Assembly: GCA_023390245.1 (NCBI GenBank)
Contig: JAEWDF010000086.1
Coordinates: 1 to 31,892 of the forward strand
From: Pseudomonadota bacterium
Lineage (GTDB): Bacteria; Pseudomonadota; Alphaproteobacteria; Caulobacterales; Caulobacteraceae
Direction of reading: 5' to 3'
Length of the DNA stretch: 31,892 bases
The position numbers and the translations under genes are program-made. This document shows positions 16,803-24,247 of the stretch, in pieces; within the stretch, counting starts at the first letter, position 1; the number at the start of each line of letters is the position of its first letter. The notes beneath the pieces are model-generated. The model did not search any database and was not told the origin of the DNA. It saw only the letters and a list, made by a program, of their open reading frames with translations.

Positions 16803-18251
16803 ATGAAGAGAGCCCGCCGCGCCCGTATCGTCGCGACCCTCGGTCCCGCCAGCCGCGCGCCGGGGACGGTCAAGGCCCTGGCCCAGGCCGGGGTGGACGT
16901 GTTCCGCCTGAACTTCAGCCACGGCTCGCACGAGGACCACGCCGCGGCCCTGAAGGCCGTGCGCGGCGCCGAGATGGCGCTGAACCGCCCGCTGGGCGTG
17001 CTGGCCGACCTGCAGGGGCCCAAGCTGCGCCTGGGCCGGTTCAAGGACGTGGAGATCGCCGTCAAGCCGGGCCACAGGATGCGGTTCGACCTGGACCCGA
17101 CGCCCGGCGACGAGACGCGGGTGCAGATGCCGCATCCGGAAATCTTCAAGGCCCTCCGCGAGGGGATGCTGCTGCTGCTGGACGACGGGCGGGTGCGGCT
17201 GCGGGTCGGCAAGCGCAGCGACGAATGGGCCGAGGTGACGGTCGAGAGCGGCTCCAAGCTGTCGGACCGCAAGGGCGTGGCGGTGCCGGAAGCCGTCATC
17301 CCCGTCTCGGCCCTGACCCCCAAGGACCGCGAGGACCTGGCCTTCGCCCTGCGCATGGGCGTGGACTGGGTGGCGCTCAGCTTCGTGCAGAAGCCCGAGG
17401 ACATGGCCGAGCTGAAGCGGATCGTGAACGGCCAGGCGGCCTGTCTGGCCAAGATCGAGAAGCCGGCCGCCCTGGCCGACCTGGAGGCCATCCTGGACTA
17501 TTGCGACGGGGTGATGGTCGCGCGCGGCGACCTGGGCGTGGAGATGGACCCGGAGGAGGTGCCGGTCGCCCAGAAGCAGATCGTCCGCGCCGCCCGCAAT
17601 CGCGGCGTGCCGGTGATCGTGGCCACCCAGATGCTGGAATCGATGACCAGCGCCCCGGCCCCGACCCGCGCCGAGGCGTCCGACGTGGCCAACGCCGTCT
17701 ATGAGGGCGCCGACGCCCTGATGCTGTCGGCCGAGACCGCGTCGGGCGACTATCCGCTGGAGGCGGTCTCGATCATGAACCGCATCATCGAGCGGGTGGA
17801 GAAGGACCCCCTGTGGCCCGGCCTGATGAGCGCCGAGGATCCCGACATGGCCGAGCAGGACGTCGACGCCCTGGTCAGCGCGGCGCGCAAGGCGGCGGAC
17901 GCTCCGTCCACGGCCTGCCTGGTGGTGTTCACCACCCTGGGCGGCACCGCCCGGCGGCTGTCGCGCGAGCGGCCGCTGAAGCCGATCCTGGCCCTGACGC
18001 CCAATCCGAACACGGCGCGCCGCCTGGCCCTGGTCTGGGGGCTCGAACCCCGGCTGGGCGATCAGCCGGCCTCGCTGGAGGACGTGACCGACGCGGCGGT
18101 GGAGAGCGCGGTCGACTACGACCTGTGCGCGCCCGGCCAGCGCATCCTGATCCTGGCCGGCACGCCGTTCGGCGCGCCGGGCGCCGCCAACCTGCTGCGC
18201 CTGGCCCATGCGCCGACGACCAAGGCGGCGCGAAAGAAGAAGCCGGGCTGA
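16803..18251 (+). CDS. pyk: Pyruvate kinase
   Basis: 482 residues. N-terminal RARIVATLGPAS and RLNFSHG are family hallmarks; the active-site segment is CLAKIEKPAAL (Lys217, Glu219), the metal-ligand Asp243 is in MVARGDLGVEM, and VPVIVATQMLESM is the signature for the bound phosphoenolpyruvate region. The C-terminal regulatory domain (about 345-475) is complete. It converts phosphoenolpyruvate and ADP to pyruvate and ATP in the cytoplasm. Start: ATG preceded by AAGGAA at 9 nt. The 132 bp before it contain a tandem 14-bp repeat. It may have its own promoter. Two hairpins follow the stop (18260-18288 and 18291-18320). Confidence 0.96.
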   Translation: MKRARRARIVATLGPASRAPGTVKALAQAGVDVFRLNFSHGSHEDHAAALKAVRGAEMALNRPLGVLADLQGPKLRLGRFKDVEIAVKPGHRMRFDLDPTPGDETRVQMPHPEIFKALREGMLLLLDDGRVRLRVGKRSDEWAEVTVESGSKLSDRKGVAVPEAVIPVSALTPKDREDLAFALRMGVDWVALSFVQKPEDMAELKRIVNGQAACLAKIEKPAALADLEAILDYCDGVMVARGDLGVEMDPEEVPVAQKQIVRAARNRGVPVIVATQMLESMTSAPAPTRAEASDVANAVYEGADALMLSAETASGDYPLEAVSIMNRIIERVEKDPLWPGLMSAEDPDMAEQDVDALVSAARKAADAPSTACLVVFTTLGGTARRLSRERPLKPILALTPNPNTARRLALVWGLEPRLGDQPASLEDVTDAAVESAVDYDLCAPGQRILILAGTPFGAPGAANLLRLAHAPTTKAARKKKPG

Positions 18252-18574
18252 CTGGCGCCTTCTCCCGTCGCGTCGCGCTCACGGGAGAGAATTGCACTGC
18301 ACTCGAAAAAACAGTGCAATGTGCAAAAGAGTGCAAGGCGCGACCGTCGGACGGAGCGGCGATGTCAAAGACCGGGCGCGCATTATAGGGCCGCGCGCGA
18401 GCGTGCTCGGTCGATTGTTCCGCCTTTCTGAAAAAGGTTTTCGAATCCAGAGGATGGCGTGTCGGACCCTGTCAGGTCGTCCGGAGCGGGCGATCCTGCG
18501 CCGACCCGCCGCGACACCCCTCCCATGCGGCGGGCGAGCGGCTATGCTGGCGTGATGAGTCGGCGGCGCGTCCC
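18252..18574. other. 323-bp intergenic region with hairpins and clustered GTGCAA motifs
   Basis: No protein-like frame was found. The stretch begins with a stem TCTCCCGT/ACGGGAGA (18261-18288) that lacks a T tract and could end the pyk transcript. Next is a second 9-bp stem ATTGCACTG/CAGTGCAAT (18291-18320) embedded in a cluster of GTGCA motifs. Further on is a weak 5-bp hairpin followed by TTTT (18423-18441). The rest shows nothing recognisable, but it should carry the promoter of the methylase gene, whose own ribosome-binding site is poor. Confidence 0.55.
18291..18336. repeat. Cluster of five GTGCA-core motifs in both orientations
   Basis: Within 46 bp there are TTGCAC (18292-18297), TGCACT (18298-18303), then GTGCAA at 18314, 18321 and 18331. 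The first and third make a 9-bp hairpin with an A-rich loop. The density of one hexamer in both orientations resembles a multi-site operator as much as a terminator. It lies between pyk and the DNA methylase gene. Confidence 0.5.
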
Positions 18575-19612
18575 ATGATCAAATACATCGGCTCCAAGCG
18601 CGCCCTGCTGGGGCATGTGACCGGCGCGGCGGCCGGCGTGCTGCCGCGCGGCGGGCGGGTCTGCGACCTGTTCTCCGGCACCGCCCGCGTCGGCCATGCG
18701 CTGAAGAAGTCGGGCTTCCAGGTCTGGTCCAACGATCACAACGCCTACGCCCATGCGCTGGCGACGGCCTATGTCCAGGCGGACCGCGAGCGCTGGGTCG
18801 AGCGGGCCCAGGGCGTGCTGGACGAACTGCGCGCCGTCCGGCCCCGGGCGGGCTGGTTCACCCGCGCCTTCTGCGAGGAGGCCCGCTATTTCCACCCCGA
18901 CAACGGCGCGCGCATCGAGGCGATGCGCGAGCGGATCGAGGCCATGGACCTGGAGCCCGAGTTGAAGGCCATCGTCCTGGTCAGCCTGATGGAGGCGGCC
19001 GACCGGGTGGATTCCACCGCCGGGGTGCAGATGGCCTATATGAAGCGCTGGGCGCCGCGCGCGCTGAAGCCGCTGGAGCTGCGCCTGCCCGACATCCTGC
19101 CGTCGGTGGGCGCGCCATGCCGCGCGACCCGGGGCGACGCGGTGGAGATCGCCGCCGAGGTGGAGGCGGACCTGGTCTATCTGGACCCGCCCTACAACCA
19201 GCACTCCTACCTGGCCAACTACCATGTGTGGGAGAGCCTGGTGCTGTGGGACCGGCCCGAGACCTATGGGGTGGCCAACAAGCGGATCGACGTGAAGACC
19301 CGCAAGAGCGCCTTCAACAGCCGCCCCGGCATCGGTCCGGCGCTGAAGGCGGTGGTCGAGCGGGTGAAGGCGCCCAACCTGATCGTCAGCTTCAACGACG
19401 AGGGGTATCTGAGCCGCGCGGACCTGGTGGAGATGTTGTCGGCGCGGGGCCATGTGCAGGTCGTGGAGATCGCCCACCCACGCTATGTCGGCGCGCGCAT
19501 CGGCATCCACAATCCGAAGGGCGAGAAGGTCGGCGTCGTCGGCCGGCTGCGCAACATCGAGCGCCTGTTCGTGGTCACGGATCGGCCCGTGATTCTCCCC
19601 GTCGCCGCCTGA
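18575..19612 (+). CDS. Solitary D12-class (Dam/EcoRV-like) adenine-specific DNA methyltransferase
   Basis: 345 residues. It starts MIKYIGSKRALL, the usual beginning of D12-class N6-adenine methylases. The AdoMet-binding motif DLFSGTARVG is at 31-40 and the catalytic motif DPPYN at 204-208. The order, binding motif first and DPPY second, is that of alpha-type enzymes such as Dam and M.EcoRV. It transfers a methyl group from AdoMet to adenine N6 in DNA; the target site cannot be read from sequence. No restriction endonuclease gene lies next to it, and it is not CcrM, which belongs to the beta class. Codon use matches its neighbours, so recent transfer is not obvious. The region just upstream has a weak Shine-Dalgarno and an unusual repeat cluster. 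Confidence 0.85.
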   Translation: MIKYIGSKRALLGHVTGAAAGVLPRGGRVCDLFSGTARVGHALKKSGFQVWSNDHNAYAHALATAYVQADRERWVERAQGVLDELRAVRPRAGWFTRAFCEEARYFHPDNGARIEAMRERIEAMDLEPELKAIVLVSLMEAADRVDSTAGVQMAYMKRWAPRALKPLELRLPDILPSVGAPCRATRGDAVEIAAEVEADLVYLDPPYNQHSYLANYHVWESLVLWDRPETYGVANKRIDVKTRKSAFNSRPGIGPALKAVVERVKAPNLIVSFNDEGYLSRADLVEMLSARGHVQVVEIAHPRYVGARIGIHNPKGEKVGVVGRLRNIERLFVVTDRPVILPVAA

Positions 19613-19675
19613 TTCGTTGATTTTCTTTAAGAAGCTCTGCCGGGAACCCGAGTCAGGGGCGGCCGTTACGGCGGT

Positions 19676-19987
19676 ATGGAACCGACCGTTCACCATCCTC
19701 CCCAGCCCCGATCGCGCGCCGACGACTATCGTGTCCGGCCGCTCGCCGAGGCCAAATCCTGGGCGCCGGTCGAGCCGGAGGCGGGAACGGTTCGGCCGCA
19801 GGAGGCCGCGCGAATCTACACCCACAACGCCGAACGTTTCGCGCGGCGCGAACCCGCCCCGGCGGAGCCGACGGAGGAGGACGTGGAACCGACGGTTCCC
19901 CTGCCGCCGCACTGGATGCTGGCGATCGCCGGCGCCGCCGTCGCGGCCCTGATGGGCGCGCTGCTGGGCGGTTTCATGCACGTCTGA
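19676..19987 (+). CDS. Small hypothetical protein with C-terminal membrane helix
   Basis: 103 residues, not recognised. Residues 1-78 are polar, rich in Pro, Glu and Arg. A single strong hydrophobic segment (about 80-100, WMLAIAGAAVAALMGALLGG) ends three residues before the C-terminus, so it could be a tail-anchored or single-span inner-membrane protein with the N-terminus in the cytoplasm. Third codon positions are strongly GC-rich like the genes around it, which supports real coding. It lies 63 bp after the methylase and ends 4 bp before the stop of convergent rnhB. No function is proposed. Confidence 0.6.
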   Translation: MEPTVHHPPQPRSRADDYRVRPLAEAKSWAPVEPEAGTVRPQEAARIYTHNAERFARREPAPAEPTEEDVEPTVPLPPHWMLAIAGAAVAALMGALLGGFMHV

Positions 19988-19991
19988 GGCG

Positions 19992-20645
19992 TCAGGCCTC
20001 TTCCAGCAGGGCCCGGATCGGCGACCAGCCGCGCCGGTGGGCGGGGCAGGGACCCAGCGTCTTCAGCGCCGCCTGGTGGACGGGTGCGCTGTAGCCCTTG
20101 TGGCTGGCGAAGCCGTAGCCGGGATACTGGGCGTCCAGTTCGATCATCAGCCGGTCGCGCGCTGTCTTGGCCAGGATGGAGGCCGCCGCGATCGACAGCG
20201 ACAGGCCGTCGCCGCCGACGACGGTCTGAACGTCGCACGGCAGCTTGAAACGATAGGCGCCGTCCACCAGGGCGGCGACCGGCTGGACCGCCAGTTGCTC
20301 GACGGCGCGGCACATGGCCAGACCGGTGGCGTGCAGGATGTTCAGCTCGTGGATTTCCTCGACCGAGGCGAAACCGACGCCCCAGGCGACGGCGCGGGCC
20401 TTGATCTCGATCTCCAGCGCCTCGCGCCGGGCGGGCGTCAGGACCTTGGAGTCGTCGACGCCCTCGGGCAGGTCGTCGGGGTTCAGGATCACCGCCGCGG
20501 CGGACACCGGCCCGGCCCAGGGACCGCGCCCCGCCTCGTCCACGCCGCACACCGGACCGCCCGCGCTGCGCAACAGCACGGTTTCCAGCGACAGGGTGGG
20601 GAAGGCGCGGGACGCCTTGGATTTCGGAGCGGGCGTCTTAGCCAT
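19992..20645 (-). CDS. rnhB: Ribonuclease HII
   Basis: 217 residues from the ATG at 20645. The metal-binding start motif GVDEAGRGPWAGPV gives the Asp-Glu pair, further acidic residues are in LVDGAYRF, and SIAAASILAKTARDRLM is the conserved helix with Lys and Asp. The enzyme cuts the RNA strand of RNA-DNA hybrids and removes single ribonucleotides from DNA. The start overlaps the end of tag by 8 bp (ATGGCTAA), so translation is probably coupled; an upstream in-frame start would extend far into tag and is unlikely. A basic N-terminal extension (AKTPAPKSKASR) precedes the domain. Confidence 0.93.
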   Translation of the reverse strand: MAKTPAPKSKASRAFPTLSLETVLLRSAGGPVCGVDEAGRGPWAGPVSAAAVILNPDDLPEGVDDSKVLTPARREALEIEIKARAVAWGVGFASVEEIHELNILHATGLAMCRAVEQLAVQPVAALVDGAYRFKLPCDVQTVVGGDGLSLSIAAASILAKTARDRLMIELDAQYPGYGFASHKGYSAPVHQAALKTLGPCPAHRRGWSPIRALLEEA

Positions 20646-21279
20646 GGCCCGCCATCGCACGAACCGGCGCGTGACGGAAGCACGAGGGCGGGTGATCATT
20701 GACCATGCCCACGGCCTGCATGAAGGCGTAGACGATCACGGGGCCGCAGAAGTTGAAGCCGCGCTGCTTCAACGCCTTGGCCATGGCGACGGATTCGGGC
20801 GATTGGGTCGGAATGGCGTAGCCGGCGGACCAGTCCGGCTGGATCGGCTGGCCGCCGACGAAGGACCACAGCCATGCTGAGAAGTCCTCGCCGTCCTCGC
20901 GCATCCGCAGCCAGAGGCGCGCGCCGTTGATGGCGGCGTTGATCTTGGCGCGCGAGCGGATGATGCGCGGATCGGCCAGCAGGCGTTCGATGTCGGCTTC
21001 GTCGTAGCGGGCGACGATCTCGGGGTCGAAACCGTCGAAGGCGTCGCGCACGCCCTCGCGTTTCCTGAGGATAGTGATCCACGCCAGGCCGGCCTGGAAG
21101 CCGTCCAGCACCAGCTTCTCCCACAGGGCGCGGGGATCGCGCTCGGGCACGCCCCATTCATGGTCGTGATAGGCGACATAGAGCGGATCGGTGCCGCACC
21201 AGCCGCAGCGGCCGTCGGCGTGTGAATCGGTCATGACGGGGACGTTGCCGATTTGTTCGGGGGAAGGGAAGGGCGACAT
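20638..21279 (-). CDS. tag: DNA-3-methyladenine glycosylase I
   Basis: 213 residues. RCGWCG near the N-terminus, YHDHEWG, and NDHPPSCFRH at the C-terminus give the Cys, His, His, Cys set that binds structural zinc in E. coli Tag; LVLDGFQAGLAWITIL is the conserved base-binding region. It excises 3-methyladenine from alkylated DNA. Two starts are possible. The ATG at 21279 has an ideal GGAGGAG 6 nt away, and that ribosome-binding site is the outer end of the repeat element at 21282-21425. The ATG at 21234 begins closer to the conserved domain but has no Shine-Dalgarno. The gene overlaps rnhB by 8 bp at its 3' end. Confidence 0.93.
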   Translation of the reverse strand: MSPFPSPEQIGNVPVMTDSHADGRCGWCGTDPLYVAYHDHEWGVPERDPRALWEKLVLDGFQAGLAWITILRKREGVRDAFDGFDPEIVARYDEADIERLLADPRIIRSRAKINAAINGARLWLRMREDGEDFSAWLWSFVGGQPIQPDWSAGYAIPTQSPESVAMAKALKQRGFNFCGPVIVYAFMQAVGMVNDHPPSCFRHAPVRAMAGHG

Positions 21280-21281
21280 GC

Positions 21282-21425
21282 GTCTCCTCCCCGCTTTGCG
21301 GGGAGGGGGACCGCGAAGCGGTGGAGGGGCTCTTGCAGCAGATCAGGCGCTGGAGTCGCGAAGAACCCCTCCGTCACGGCGCTGAAGAAGCGCCGCGCCA
21401 CCTCCCCGCGACGCGGGGAGGAGAC
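21282..21425. repeat. Interspersed inverted repeat, copy A
   Basis: 144 bp bounded by GTCTCCTCCCC and GGGGAGGAGAC. Each end forms a small hairpin (CTCCCCGC...GCGGGGAG), followed inward by CCGCGAAGCGG on the left and by AGAACCCCTCC on the right, which pairs with GGAGGGGCTCTT. The right half differs from copies B-D (GTCACGGCGCTGAAGAAGCGCC in place of the usual arm, written here only in part). It fills the gap between the SDR stop and tag. Confidence 0.85.
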
Positions 21426-21432
21426 GGTGTCG

Positions 21433-22191
21433 TCAGTCGCGGACCAGGCCGCCGTCGACCACCAGGTTCTGGCCCGTGACCGCGCGGCTCCAGGGGGAGG
21501 CGAAGAAGAGGACGGCGTCGGCGAACTCCTCCGGGGTGGTCACCGACCGCAGCGGGGTCATGCCGGCGATCAGATCGAACACCGCCTCGGGCGTGGCGGC
21601 GCTGGCGTCGGTGGTGCGCAGCAGGCCGCCCGACACCATGTTGACCGTGATCCCCGAGGGGCCGAGGTCGGCGGAGGCGGTGCGGGTCAGGCTGAGCAGG
21701 GCGGCCTTGGCGGCGGTGTAGTCGTGATAGGGCACGACCGGGTTCTGGAACAGGTTGGTGCCGATGTTCACCACCCGGCCGAAGCCGTTCCGCATCATGC
21801 CCGGCGCCGTCGCCTGGATGACGTTCAGGGCGCCGCGCACGACGGTGGAGAACTGGCTCTCCATCTCGGTCCAGCCGATGTCGGCCAGCACCGAGCGGGC
21901 GTCGCCGTTGAAGCTGTAGTCCAGGGCGTTGTTGACCACGGTGGTCACGGGCGCGCCGAAATGCGCCTCGGCCTCCTCGACCATGGCCTGGACGGCGGGG
22001 CGGTCGGCGACATCGGCCTGGAGGGCGATGGCGCGGTCGCCGATCTCGGCGGCCAAGGCCTGCGCCGCCTCGCCGCTGGCGCGCCAGTTGATGACGACGC
22101 GCGCGCCCTCACGCGCGAAAGCGCGGACGGCGGCGGCGCCGACGCCGCGCGCGCCGCCGGTGACGAGGACGATCTGGTCGGCGATCTGCAT
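21433..22191 (-). CDS. Short-chain dehydrogenase/reductase (FabG-like)
   Basis: 252 residues, classical SDR length. The cofactor motif TGGARGVG is at 11-18, NNALD at 87-91 replaces the usual NNAG, and the catalytic YxxxK is Tyr158/Lys162 in YTAAK. The residue 13 positions before the Tyr, normally the catalytic Ser, is Thr145 (NIGTN). Arg rather than Asp follows the second strand (INWRASG), which suggests NADP preference. The C-terminal GQNLVVDGGLVRD is typical. The substrate is unknown; 3-oxoacyl-ACP reductase-like annotation by homology would not prove that role. It starts 10 bp after the ygfZ stop with no Shine-Dalgarno, so it probably depends on coupled translation. Confidence 0.87.
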   Translation of the reverse strand: MQIADQIVLVTGGARGVGAAAVRAFAREGARVVINWRASGEAAQALAAEIGDRAIALQADVADRPAVQAMVEEAEAHFGAPVTTVVNNALDYSFNGDARSVLADIGWTEMESQFSTVVRGALNVIQATAPGMMRNGFGRVVNIGTNLFQNPVVPYHDYTAAKAALLSLTRTASADLGPSGITVNMVSGGLLRTTDASAATPEAVFDLIAGMTPLRSVTTPEEFADAVLFFASPWSRAVTGQNLVVDGGLVRD

Positions 22192-22201
22192 GGGAGGAGA
22201 C

Positions 22202-23008
22202 TCAGTCGGCTGGAAGGGTCAGCTCCTCCTCGCCCATCCAGGCGGGGCGGCGCAAGCGGATCGGCCGTCCATCCACCGTCATGTCGCCCTCCAGCCGGTC
22301 GATGCGGAGCACCGCCATGGCCCGGCCGTCGATCCCCGACAGCAGGTCGCCGACGCGGCGGCCGTCGATCTGGATCTCGGCGCCGAAGGGCGGGGGCGGG
22401 CCGTCGAAGGCGACCGGCAGCATGCGGTTGCGGATCGAGCCGCGCCGCTTCATGCGCGAGGTCGTCTCCTGGCCGACGAAACAGCCCTTGTGAAAGTCGA
22501 TCCCGTTCAGCAGGTCGAAGTCGGCGTCGATGGGGAACAGCCTGTCATGCTGGCCGTCCACGGCCGGGTCGGGAATGCCGACATCCAGGCGATGGGCGAC
22601 GTAGTCGGCCTCGGCCCCGTCGGTCTGGACATCGCCGCCATAGGCCCGTCCGCCCATCAGCGGGGTGCGGGGATCGGGGACGAAGCCCTGGGCCGCCGCG
22701 GGCCAGCTGGCGAAGACGGGGCGATCGTCGGCGGCGATCTCCACCCTGGCCCGCAGGCGGTACAGGGCCAGCCGCTGCAGCAGGGCGTCGCGGCGGTCGG
22801 CGGCGACGTCGAGCAGCACCCCGTCGTCGACCCCGACCAGGAACAGGTCGAACAGCAGGCGGCCGGGCGGGGACAGCAGGGCGCCGAAGCGGACCTGTCC
22901 GGGCGTCAGCGTCTCCACGTCCTGGGTCAGCAGGTTGTGCAGGAAGGGCCGGGCGTCGTCTCCCGTCACGGCGATCAGGGCGCGGCTGTCGAGGCGGGCG
23001 ATGGGCAT
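22202..23008 (-). CDS. ygfZ: Folate-binding YgfZ/GcvT-like iron-sulfur cluster protein
   Basis: 268 residues from the ATG at 23008. It has the family signature KGCFVGQE (174-181) followed by TTSRMKRRG, with a GcvT-like tetrahydrofolate fold around it (LTQDVETLTPG, FGALLSPPGRLLFDL). By family knowledge it helps make or repair certain Fe-S proteins, such as MiaB, in a folate-dependent way. Longer in-frame starts run through the repeat elements upstream and are artefacts. No good Shine-Dalgarno precedes the ATG. It is followed closely by the SDR gene. Confidence 0.88.
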   Translation of the reverse strand: MPIARLDSRALIAVTGDDARPFLHNLLTQDVETLTPGQVRFGALLSPPGRLLFDLFLVGVDDGVLLDVAADRRDALLQRLALYRLRARVEIAADDRPVFASWPAAAQGFVPDPRTPLMGGRAYGGDVQTDGAEADYVAHRLDVGIPDPAVDGQHDRLFPIDADFDLLNGIDFHKGCFVGQETTSRMKRRGSIRNRMLPVAFDGPPPPFGAEIQIDGRRVGDLLSGIDGRAMAVLRIDRLEGDMTVDGRPIRLRRPAWMGEEELTLPAD

Positions 23009-23071
23009 GCGGCCAAGATAGGCGCGGGGAGGCGATGTCTCCAGACGGCCGTGGGCGAAAGCGGTGATTGT

Positions 23072-23203
23072 GTCTCCTCCCCACGTTTTGGGAGGGGGCC
23101 GCGAAGCGGTGGAGGGGTTCTTGGAGCGGCGACGGCGGGCCGAAGAACCCCTCCGTCTCTCCGCTTCGCTCCGAGCCACCTCCCCGCAAAGCGGGGAGGA
23201 GAC
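23072..23203. repeat. Interspersed inverted repeat, copy B
   Basis: 132 bp, same orientation as copy A, bounded by GTCTCCTCCCC and GGGGAGGAGAC, with internal CCGCGAAGCGGTGGAGGGGT and, on the far side, the pairing AAGAACCCCTCCGTCTCTCC. The left end hairpin is slightly degraded (CCCCACGTTTTGGGAGG). Together with copy C it makes up most of the 375-bp gap between ygfZ and the YkgJ gene; nothing else was seen in that gap. Confidence 0.85.
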
Positions 23204-23238
23204 AGGCGGCGTCTCAGGTGACGAGAGCGGCGGTTCCC

Positions 23239-23373
23239 GTCTCCTCCCCACGCAGTGGGGAGGGGGACCGCGAAGCGGTGGAGGGGTTCTTGACGCGGCG
23301 CCGGCGGGGCCGAAGACCCCCTCCGTCTCTCCGCTGCGCTCCGAGCCACCTCCCCACAATGTGGGGAGGAGAC
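23239..23373. repeat. Interspersed inverted repeat, copy C
   Basis: 135 bp, 35 bp after copy B and in the same orientation, so the two are a tandem pair. Ends are GTCTCCTCCCC and GGGGAGGAGAC, with clean end hairpins (CTCCCCAC GCA GTGGGGAG and CTCCCCAC AAT GTGGGGAG). It stops 10 bp before the end of the minus-strand YkgJ gene. Confidence 0.87.
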
Positions 23374-23383
23374 AGGCGGCGCT

Positions 23384-23929
23384 TCACGTCACGGCGTAGC
23401 GGGCGACGACGCCGTCGGGCTGGAAGTCGTGGGCGGCCAGGCTGTCGAGGGCGCGCAGGGTGCGGGCCAGGAAGTCGGCGGGGTCGCCGGCCTCCACGGC
23501 GGGGCGCAGCCAGTCGGTGACGACGGCGCGGGCGGGATAGGTCCCGACCGGACCGGGCGCGCTCAGCGCCACCTCGATCCCCTCGGCGATCCAGCCGGCG
23601 ACGGTGACGAAGACATCCTCGGACGCGAGGAATTCCGACGGGTGCAGCACATGGAGGGTGATGACGCCGTCCTCCACGCCGTCGGGACGGACGATGACGC
23701 CGCTCCGGTCCGGCCGCCAGTCGTCGGACAGCTCCACCACGCGCCACAGGCAGAACCAGACGCGGCAGGTCTGGGGCCGGATCGCGTGCACCGCGCAGCC
23801 GGCGCCGTCCACGCAATAGGCGCAGAGTTCGCCGGTCGGCTTGGCCAGTTCGGGCAGGTCGAGCGGGATGGCGCGGCAGCACTCGACGCATCCGCCGCAG
23901 GTCCGGTCCGGAAGCAGCGGCAGGCTCAC
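23384..23929 (-). CDS. YkgJ/YcgN-type cysteine-cluster protein
   Basis: 181 residues. The N-terminal CGGCVECC (Cys11, 14, 17, 18), CAYC (36, 39), Cys45, and TCRVWFC (55, 60) match the zinc- or iron-chelating YkgJ family, which is thought to bind an Fe-S cluster or metal; its biochemical role is not established. The start is GTG at 23929, overlapping the stop of the upstream 72-residue gene as GTGA, so the two are translationally coupled. Repeat copy C begins just beyond its stop. Confidence 0.82.
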   Translation of the reverse strand: MSLPLLPDRTCGGCVECCRAIPLDLPELAKPTGELCAYCVDGAGCAVHAIRPQTCRVWFCLWRVVELSDDWRPDRSGVIVRPDGVEDGVITLHVLHPSEFLASEDVFVTVAGWIAEGIEVALSAPGPVGTYPARAVVTDWLRPAVEAGDPADFLARTLRALDSLAAHDFQPDGVVARYAVT

Positions 23930-24144
23930 CCGCCGGCGCGCTCCAGCGCGGCGATGCGGCGGTCCATGTCGGCCAGGATCTTCTCCTGGCGGCGTGTTTC
24001 GGAGGCCATGTCGACCGGCGTCCCGTCCTCATAGGACAGCGTCGCGCCCTGGGCGATCATCTCCAGGCGGCGCGCGGCCACGTCCCGGCGGGCGCGGAAG
24101 CGGTCCAGGGCGGCGGCGGTCTCGGCGGCGGACAGGTCGGTCAT
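23926..24144 (-). CDS. Small coiled-coil hypothetical protein
   Basis: 72 residues, not assigned to a family. Two predicted helices rich in Ala, Arg and Glu (ALDRFRARRDVAARRLEMIA and RRQEKILADMDRRIAALERA) flank a short loop (GATLSYEDGTPVDM), suggesting a helical hairpin or coiled coil. Start: ATG with AGGAGG 5 nt upstream, one of the best ribosome-binding sites in the window, which argues it is expressed. It overlaps the YkgJ-type gene by 4 bp and probably works with or is co-regulated with it. Confidence 0.75.
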   Translation of the reverse strand: MTDLSAAETAAALDRFRARRDVAARRLEMIAQGATLSYEDGTPVDMASETRRQEKILADMDRRIAALERAGG

Positions 24145-24247
24145 CGCGTCCTCCTAGCCCAGCGGCGGCGCCGGCGCGAGCGTGGCGGCGAAACGCCGCC
24201 CCGGCAGGCTGTTAAGCGCGGCGCAGAATCCCTGTATCCGTCAACGG

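Noticed and set aside
14577..18209. A 1210-residue minus-strand open frame opposite thiolase, phosphatase and pyruvate kinase
   Set aside because: Long antisense frames are expected at this GC content; the translation is low-complexity His/Arg/Gly/Gln-rich and the plus strand encodes three clear enzymes.
18436..18450. TTTTCGAATCC, similar to a tRNA T-loop, as a possible tRNA or att site
   Set aside because: No acceptor stem, anticodon arm or integrase is nearby, and the spacing does not fit a tRNA end.
23072..23373. Open frames running through repeat copies B and C, in both directions
   Set aside because: They consist of repeat-derived sequence and only extend neighbouring frames; no independent start or domain is present.
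21282..23373. Repeat copies A-C as a CRISPR array
   Set aside because: The units are long, palindromic along their length, irregularly spaced and separated by genes; no cas gene is present.
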